From: Antedon mediterranea
Lineage: Eukaryota > Echinodermata > Crinoidea > Comatulida > Antedonidae
Direction of reading: 5' to 3'
NCBI RefSeq assembly: GCF_964355755.1
Contig: NC_092673.1
Coordinates: 15,009,001 to 15,073,000, forward strand
Length of the DNA stretch: 64,000 nucleotides
Positions 56,163-64,000 of the stretch are shown here, piece after piece. The notes under the pieces were generated by a model. It had not been told where the DNA came from. It saw nothing but the letters and a program-made list of their open reading frames with translations, and ran no database searches. The position numbers and the translations under genes were made by a program. Each line of letters opens with the position of its first letter. Position 1 is the first letter of the stretch.

Positions 56163-57490
56163 TAGTAGTAGGCTATAGTAGAGGTATTAAAGATACTTTT
56201 ATACAGGAATGATTTTATGCCTTGAGAATATTATACTAATACTACAGTATAAAAAGTTCAAACACTAAAAACATGCCTGCCAGATAGTTTCTGTACACTG
56301 GTGTTCAGAAAAAAAATTGTCAAAAACTGGTGACATGTAATTTCTGGTCTAACTAAAGAGTTGTTTAGAAAAATGTTATTAATTTGCTTACTCAGTGTTT
56401 TCCCTAAGCCAGTTTACCAACAGGATTTACTGGAAGGAAGGACTTCCTACTGCTATTAAATACGGTAAAATATACCTTATAAAATTAATAAAGCTTACTA
56501 GTAGTGGTTGTACAGTAGTCTATGTCTACTGCAGACGCAATTAAAAACATTACACATTCAAAAACATAAGAAGCTGTGTCATGTTGATAAAGTACAATTT
56601 GACTTGAGTATTGGATTCGGTACCTTGTCCGGAATTGATTTCTAAATTATGAGAACTGAACACTTATTACTATGCCAAATCATTTAGGAATACATTAACT
56701 AACTTGTCTTGCACTGTACACATTTCATACTGTACTTTCTCAACACCAAATTATGAATATTACATGAAAAATGCACCCCACTAGAAGTACAGTAAACTAC
56801 AGTTTATACTCAATCAATCAAATCAATCAAAAAAAGTTAAAAAAAATACTGGCTCTCAGTCTGTTAAATAAAAATAATGATTCAACAGATGTGATGGGTA
56901 CTGGTGCTTGCTATTCTGTAAATAATAACACACACCTACCATTAAACTGATTATTATTATTATATTAATATAGTAGAATGACAAATTGTGATTCAATTCA
57001 ACCATGGGGGAGTTTATCCATGAAGGAAGATGAATAGTGCCATGGTTCAATTGGTACCCAAGTACCAAGACCTGTACTACCACAAAGAGCAGATTATATC
57101 AATGATTAGCGGTTTTGTTTGATGTGACTGGTTAAGTTCTAAAATTAGCTTCATTCTTCACAAACATCTTTTGAAAAGAGTATAACTACAAAAGTTTAAA
57201 ACATAAAAAAGATAATGATGTCAATAAAAGTTCAACAGAAGAATTTAACATTTTAACTGTACATTGTTTCATAGGCAGATTCTAGGAGGAGCCCCGTCGG
57301 CCCGGCCCCACCCTAAATTTTTCAAATTGTAATGCAAAAGATAGGACACTCATTTCAGTTTGGTACTGTACCTAAAATTTGCCATTTTTAGGCCCATGGG
57401 CCTGGATCCGCCACTGTGTTTAGTTAAAATGTTTTATAGATTGGTTGGTTTCTATCGGGGAAGAGTGAAATTGTAATGTTTGCTATAGTA

Positions 57491-57655
57491 TACAAATAAT
57501 GAATGTTTATGAGTGCAATGGTACAAATAATGGCACGAGGTAAATGATGAAAGGTTATATCAACGAGGCAAAGCCGAGTTGATATAACCTTTCATCATTC
57601 ACCAAGTGCCATTATTTGTACCATTACACGAATACAAAACATTCATTATTTGTTT
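57491..57655. repeat. palindromic hairpin element
   Basis: Near-perfect palindrome of about 165 bp, centred near 57575 (GGTTATATCAACGAGGC / GCCGAGTTGATATAACC). Outer arms are AATGAATGTTT and AACATTCATT. It is present only in copy 1 of the duplication. Confidence 0.8.
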
Positions 57656-58403
57656 TATATAACATCTAAATAAATTCTAGTTATTTGAATCAAATAAAAG
57701 GTAGCCCTAGCCAAAGCTTACTACATTTCATTCACACACATTTGATTAAAAACAGTAACATTTGGTTTTTAATAATGTTATATTAAATGTTATATTTATA
57801 TGGATTTCGTAAACACACCTACTTTTGTGTTAATTATGTCAACAAACGACCAAACAATCCTAGGCCTAGCAAGGCTAAAACGCCTAGGCTAGGCCTAGCC
57901 TAATACTAGCATGGCCTAGGCTAGACCTAGTAGCCTAGTACTAGCTTGGCTGAAAGGCAAAACTTCGACAGACAATTGGAACTTATCTTAAAGCTAATTA
58001 TGGTTTTTCCAACAATTCCACGTCTTGTAGGGATGTCCCCATTAATTAATCAAAATCCTAAAAACGATCTAAAGCTAATTTAAATGCCTTTTTAAATGAA
58101 ATTAGTACATAATGTCCAAATCGTACACAAATATCTGCTGCTGTTGCATATCTCGCGGTGGTGTTTACAAATGAAACTGAGACCAGACGACAGGTGGCGC
58201 TGTTGTATTTCACAGTACATAGCCATATCATAGGATAATTTGTGTACTAGATTTTTTTTCATCCGCGAGACGTTTTTTTTTTCGTACACAAAAATGTTTC
58301 AAAAAGTACTATTTAACGATCGTTGAATAGTGCGTACTATTGCACGCCATGTGACCCACATTCGTCCAATCAAATGACAGGAATTTATATAGGTGTTATA
58401 TAA
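57655..58403. mobile_element. probable TIR insertion, absent from copy 2
   Basis: TTATATAACATCTAAATAAA at 57655 is matched in inverted form by the right end (58381-58403, TTATATAACACCTATATAAA on the - strand). It contains GGCCTA simple sequence and no recognisable protein. Confidence 0.5.
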
Positions 58404-59364
58404 TACTGTATAATGAAGGTGTGAATGAGATATATTAACACATACTGCACAGTAGTTATAGTAGTAGTATATACAGAATGACAAAAGGCGTCTTCTATTA
58501 GAAGGATTCAGTCTTTGATACAGGTAGGAATTCAATGGTGACAAAATCAATAGATTAGAATTAGACACACCTACTGAACAGTACAGTATAATGATATTAT
58601 AATATAGTGCATTGTGTGGTTTCCAAGAAGTTCATTGAATTTACTTTACCAACTGTACACAGTATCCAGTCAAACTGTGTTTAAATTTTAATGCATGTTT
58701 CACATCACAATACTTTGGTATTGTTATTATTTGCCTCCGCCAAGGAGGTAATGTAATCGGTAGGGTGTGTTTGTTAGTTTGTTTGTTTGTTTGTTTGTTA
58801 GCAGGATTACTCAAAAAGTAATTACAAGATCTTTACCAAAATGAATAGACAGATAGATATGTGGTCAAGGACCATTCCATTAAAATTTGGGACCACAGTC
58901 CAAATTCTGGACCACTTTTTAGTATACTTTTTTAGACCTGCTAGTGTTAAAAGATAGGACAGAATTTTTCAAAAGCCGGCGAGCAGTCTTAAAGTAACAA
59001 GTAAACTGAAATTGCATTTTCTCGAGAACTACTTGTCCAAAAAACTTCATTTTTGAACAAGAGGCAAGAGTTATAATTTGTGATTTGTAATTTTAAAACA
59101 TAATTTGATTTCATGTGTACGTTTTTTGATGCGAGTAGTTTAAAAAACCTATTTCTTTTCAAATTCACTCGTTTGATTTTCGCGTTGCTGAACTGAAGCT
59201 ATTGTTAATTGAAAGGCTTGTTACATAACCATTACACCAAACTTGCATACACGGAGTGGCTTTCTAGTTATAATTGTAAACACTTGAAAATTATTTATCC
59301 TTTATTACTCAAAAAAAAAAAAAAGTTTTATTTCCAATTATTTTTTTTCAAGAACTCGTAAAAC

Positions 59365-60637
59365 TCGGTACCTTGTCCGGAATTGATTTCTAAATTATGA
59401 GAACTGAACAATTGCTTACTACGCCAAATCATTTAGGAATACATTAAACTAACTTGTTGTCTTGCACTGTACACATTTCATATTGTACTTTCTCAACACC
59501 AAATTATGAATATTACATGAAAAATGCACCTCACTAGAAGTAAACTACAGTTTATACTCAATCAATCAAATCAATCAAAAAAAGTTTAAAAAAATACATT
59601 TTGGTCTGGCTCTCAGTCTATTAAATAAAAATAATGATTCAACAGATGTGATGGGTACTGGTGCATGTTATTCTGTAAATAATAACACACACCTACCATT
59701 AAACTGATTATTATTATATTAATATAGTAGAATGACAAATTGTGATTCAATTCAACCATGGTGGAGTTTATCCATGGAGGAAGATGAATAGTGCCATGGT
59801 TCAATTGGTACCCAAGTACCAAGACCTGTACTACCACAAAGAGCAGATTATATCAATGATTAGCGGTTTTGTTTGATGTGACTGGTTAAGTTCTAAAATT
59901 AGCTTCATTCTTCACAAACATCTTTTGAAAAGAGTATAACTACAAAAGTTTAAAACATAAAAAAGATAATGATGTCAATAAAAGTTCAACAGAAGAATTT
60001 AACATTTTAACTGTACATTGTTTCATAGGCAGATTCTAGGGGGAGCCCCGTCGGCCCGGCCCCACCCTAAATTTTTCAAATTGTAATGCAAAAGATAGGA
60101 CACTCATTTCAGTTTGGTACTGTACCTAAAATTTGCCATTTTTAGGCCCATGGGCCTGGATCCGCCACTGTGTTTAGTTAAAATGTTTTATAGATTGGTT
60201 GGTTTCTATCGGGGAAGAGTGAAATTGTAATGTTTGCTATAGTACTGTATAATGAAGGTGTGAATGAGATATATTAACACATACTGCACAGTAGTTATAG
60301 TAGTAGTATATACAGAATGACAAAAGGCGTCTTCTATTAGAAGGATTCAGTCTTTGATACAGGTAGGAATTCAATGGTGACAAAATCAATAGATTAGAAT
60401 TAGACACACCTACTGAACAGTACAGTATAATGATATTATAATATAGTGCATTGTGTGGTTTCCAAGAAGTTCATTGAATTTACTTTACCAACTGTACACA
60501 GTATCCAGTCAAACTGTGTTTAAATTTTAATGCATGTTTCACATCACAATACTTTGGTATTGTTATTATTTGCCTCCGCCAAGGAGGTAATGTAATCGGT
60601 AGGGTGTGTTTGTTAGTTTGTTTGTTTGTTTGTTTGT
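59365..60637 (+). repeat. segmental duplication, copy 2
   Basis: Matches 56617-57490 joined to 58404-58799 with few differences (for example CATGGTGGAG versus CATGGGGGAG). It retains the uninterrupted junction GCTATAGTACTGTATAATG. Confidence 0.87.
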
Positions 60638-63600
60638 GTGTCATCACTCTAGCGCTCACAGTTTTGATGCGAATGACTCCAAATTACTACCATACATGTC
60701 ACCTGGTGCAAGGACGACACTGCCCAATTTTGGTTGAAATCTGGACCACGGTCCCAATTCTGGACCACTTTTAAAAATTATGTTCAGACCTGCTAGTGTT
60801 AAAAGATTGGACAGAATTATCAAAATCCGGTGAGCAGTCTTAAATTAACAAGTAAACTACTAAAATTGCATTTTCTCGAGAACTACTTGTCCAAAAAACT
60901 TCATTTTTGTACAAGAGGCAAGTGTTATAAATTTTGATTTGTAATTTTAAAACATAATTAGATTTAATGTACAGGTTTTTTGATGCGAATAGTTTTAAAA
61001 ACCTATTTCTTTTCAAATTCACCCGTGTGTTTTTCCCGCGTGCTGTTCTATTGTTCGGTTCGGTTTGTGTGTGTGACGTGTTTGTCATCGCTCTATCGCC
61101 CACAATGGTAAATACACATAGGAATCTTTCTTCAAATGTTAGTCAGTTGTGTATGGCTCGGTGGACTGTGCTGGTGTCTACAGCATTTAAGTTACCGAGA
61201 TCGAGTCTCACCTTGGGAAATGAAACGAAATGAGATTTTTTTTTTATTATTCGTATTGTTTGTTCAAGTATATTTCTTAGTATATAAATTATACGGCTGA
61301 TTTATAATTACATCTAGAGAAATTATGTCTCTATTTTTATGTTACATAGGAGGTTTATTACTTGGCCAAATTGAAAATTGGCCAAGTATGTTGATTGGTG
61401 CGGTTTGTGTGTTTGTTACTTGGCCAAATTGAAAATTGGCCAAGTATGTTGATCTGTTTGGTTTGTGTGTGTGTTTGTTACTTGGCTTGGCCAAATTGAA
61501 AATTGCCCAAGTATGTTGATTGGTGCGGTTTGTGTGTGTGTTTGTTACTTGGCCAAATTGAAAATTGGCCAAGTATGTTGATCTGTTTGGTTTGTGTGTG
61601 TGTTTGTTTGTTTGTTTGTTTGTTACTTGGCCAAATTGAAAATTGGCCAAGTATGTTGATCTGTTTGGTTTGTGTGTTTGTTTGTTTGTTTGTTTGTTTG
61701 TTTGTCATCACTCTAGCGCTCACAGTTTTGATTCGAATGACTTCAAATTACTACCATACTGTACATGTCACCTGGTGCAAGGACGACACCGCCCAATTTT
61801 GGTTAAAATCTGGACCCCGGTTCCAATTCTGGGCCACTTTTAAAAATTATTTTCAGACCTGCTAGTGTTAAAAGATAGGACGGAATTATCAAAAGCCGGT
61901 GAGCAGTCTTAAATTAACATGTAAACTTAAATTGCATTTTCTCGAGAACTACTTGTCCAAAAAACTTCATTTTTGTACAAGATGCAAGAGTAATAATTTG
62001 TGATTTGTAATTTTAAAACTGAATTTGATTTAATATACAGGTTTTTTGATGCGAGTATTTACAAAAACCTATTTCTTTTCAAATTCACCCGTGTGTCTTT
62101 CGCGTTGATGTTCTATTGTTAGCCGACTGAAGCTATTGTTCGTTGAAAGGCTGGTTACATACACCAAACTCGTATACACATGATTGTACTGAAATTAGCC
62201 TAAATCACACAGCATAAGACACACACTTTTGGTGAAATTTGGGTCAATGTCAGGAGGCCAATTTTGATTTGGCCAAGTATCGCGCTATGCGCGAAGGCTA
62301 GTTTGTTTGTTACTTGGCCAAATTGAAAATTGGCCAAGTATGTTGATTGGTGCGGTTTGTGTGTTTGTTTGTTTGTTTGTTTGTCATCACTCTAGCGCTC
62401 ACAGTTTTGATTCGAATGACTCCAAATTACTACCATACATGTCACCTGGTGCAAGGACGACACTGCCCAATTTTGGTTAAAATCCGGACCACGGTCCCAA
62501 TTCTGGACCACTTTTAAACATTATTTTCAGACCTGCTAGTGTTAAAAGATAGGACAGAATTATCAAAAGCCGGTGAGCAGTCTTAAATTAACAAGTAAAC
62601 TTAAATTGCATTTTCTCGGGAACTACTTGTCCAAAAAACTTCATTTTTGTACAAGAGGCAAGAGTTATAATTTGTGATTTGTAATTTTTAAACTGAATTA
62701 GATTTAATGTAGAGGTTTTTTGATGCGAGTAGTTTACAAAACCTATTTCTTTTCAAATTCACCCGTGTGTTTTTCGCGTTGGTGTTCTATTGTTAGCCGA
62801 CTGAAGCTATTGTTCGTTGAAAGGCTGGTTACATAACCTGTACACCAAACTCGTATACACATGATTGTAGTTAAATTAGCCTAAATCACACAGCATAAGA
62901 CATACACTTTTGGTGAAAATTGGGTCAATGTCAGGAGGCCAATTTTGATTTGGCCAAGTATCGCGCTATGCGCGAAGGCTAGTTTGTTTGTTTGTTTGTT
63001 TGTTTGTTTGTATGTTTGTTTGTTTGTTTGTTTGTCATCACTCTGGCGCTCACAGTTTTGATTCGAATGACTCCAAATTACTACCATACATGTTACCTGG
63101 TGCAAGGACGACACTGCCCAATTTTGGTTAAAATCTGGACCACTTTTAAAAATTATTTTCAGACCTGCTAGTGTTAAAAGATAGGACAGAATTATCAAAA
63201 TCCGGTGAGCAGTCTTAAATTAACAAGTAAACTGAAATTACATTTTCTCGAGAACTACTTGTCCAAAAAACTTCATTTTTGTACAAGAGGCAAGTGTTAT
63301 AATTTGTGATTTGTAATTTTAAAACATAATTAGATTTAATGTACAGGTTTTTTGATGCGAATAGCTTTAAAAACCTATTTCTTTTCAAATTCACCCGTGT
63401 GTTTTTTCCGCGTGCTGTTCTATTGTTCGGTTCGGTTTGTGTGTGTGTTTGTCATCGCTCTATCGCTCACAATGGTAAATACACATAGGAATCTTTCTTC
63501 AAATGTTAGTCAGTTGTGTATGGCTCGGTGGTCTGTGCTGGTGTCTACAGCATTTAAGTTACCGAGATCGAGTCTCACCTTGGGAAATGAAACGAAATCA

Positions 63601-64000
63601 GATTTTTTTTTATTGTTTGTTCAAGTATATTTCTTAGTATATAAATTATACGGCTGATTTATAATTAAATCTAGAGAAATTATGTCTCTATTTTCATGTT
63701 ACATGGGAGGTTTATGACATATACTGAACTTTGATCAGGTTAAAATCGGTCAAGGTCAAGTTTGTTTAGGAGGGCAATTTTGATTTGGCCAAGTATCGCG
63801 CTATGCGCGAAGGCTAGTTTGTTACTTGGCCAAATTGAAATTGGCCAAATTGAAATTGGCCAAGTATGTTGATCTGTTTGTTTGTGTGTGTGTGTTTGTT
63901 TGTTTGTTTGTTTGTTTGTTTGTTTGTTTGTCATCACTCTAGCGCTCACAGTTTTGGTTCGACTGACTCCAAATTACTACCATACATGTCACCTGGTGCA
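60638..64000 (+). repeat. tandem copies of a 0.65-1.06-kb unit
   Basis: Five copies of a block starting TCATCACTCTAGCGCTCACA at 60641, 61705, 62384, 63035 and 63931. Each runs through CACCTGGTGCAAGGACGACA, CTTAAATTAACAAGTAAAC and CTACTTGTCCAAAAAACTTC, and copies are joined by (TTTG)n. Linkers hold the self-complementary CTTGGCCAAATTGAAAATTG and, before some copies, TATCGCGCTATGCGCGAAGG. A diverged relative lies at 58800-59250. No protein is encoded; the array continues past the window. Confidence 0.88.
61365..61665 (+). repeat. short tandem array of TTGGCCAA palindromes
   Basis: Five consecutive copies, 60-95 bp apart, of TTACTTGGCCAAATTGAAAA followed by TTGGCCAAGTATGTTGAT and a GT/TTTG-rich stretch. 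This is a local amplification of the linker between the larger repeat units. Confidence 0.85.

Larger units (their letters stand above)
56617..58799 (+). repeat. segmental duplication, copy 1 (with 0.9-kb insert)
   Basis: 56617-57490 and 58404-58799 together match 59365-60637 closely (shared start TCGGTACCTTGTCCGGAATT, shared end (TTTG)n). The 913 bp between (57491-58403) are absent from copy 2. The duplicated sequence has no convincing gene; its open frames are short and shared only because of the duplication. Confidence 0.85.

Noticed and set aside
56856-59837. Pair of nearly identical 75-aa frames
   Set aside because: They are similar only because the surrounding DNA is duplicated. No splice or domain evidence.
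60840-63949. Numerous frames of Asn/Lys/Gln/Thr or Cys/Val/Leu runs
   Set aside because: They are translations of (TTTG)n and of the duplicated repeat unit, and recur identically with each copy.

Overview
This is eukaryotic, animal nuclear DNA: intron-split genes with GT/AG splice sites, long AT-rich introns, abundant transposons and inverted-repeat elements, and frequent AGGCCTAGGCCTA-type simple sequence. The gene set (animal MSL3, ANAPC10 and an independent-type phosphoglycerate mutase) together with a Gmr1-like Ty3/gypsy element points to an invertebrate deuterostome, most likely an echinoderm or other ambulacrarian. The taxonomic call is inference, not proof.

Layout. (1) 1-1150 and 10570-17118 are two halves of one tandem array of about 213-bp units. 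Each unit carries a tRNA-Ala-like gene on the + strand: 37 copies, with AGC, TGC and CGC anticodons mixed and a few off-type copies. (2) The array is split by a 5'-truncated L1/Tx1-type LINE on the - strand (1151-3716 plus 9744-10569). That LINE is itself split by a 6-kb, very young LTR retrotransposon (3717-9743) with gypsy-type proteins in copia-like order (integrase before RT). (3) 17142-17640 is an 18-bp minisatellite. (4) 18062-26506 (+) is an 11-exon iPGM gene. Its first intron holds a 1.2-kb foldback element with tRNA-like Pol III boxes in both arms. (5) 28145-29084 (-) is a two-exon ANAPC10 gene, head to head with (6) MSL3 at 29960-47671 (+), which has 11 exons and a 9.7-kb third intron full of TIR/MITE elements. 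(7) 47672-53697 is non-coding, with a 35-bp tandem repeat in the MSL3 3' region, a second foldback element and a LINE relic. (8) 53698-53920 (+) is a signal-peptide-bearing first exon, tentatively prominin-like, whose remaining exons are not seen in the window. (9) 53921-64000 is repeat territory: a TIR element carrying a LINE fragment, a segmental duplication, and TTTG-rich tandem copies of a roughly 650-1060-bp unit.

How the genes relate. The three complete genes are ordinary cellular functions: glycolysis (iPGM), cell-cycle ubiquitin ligation (APC/C subunit 10) and chromatin regulation (MSL complex). ANAPC10 and MSL3 start codons lie about 0.9 kb apart and may share a bidirectional promoter. 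Nothing suggests functional coupling to the mobile elements. The most unusual object is the tRNA-Ala array: perfect copies with all three Ala anticodons differ from one another only at the wobble base.
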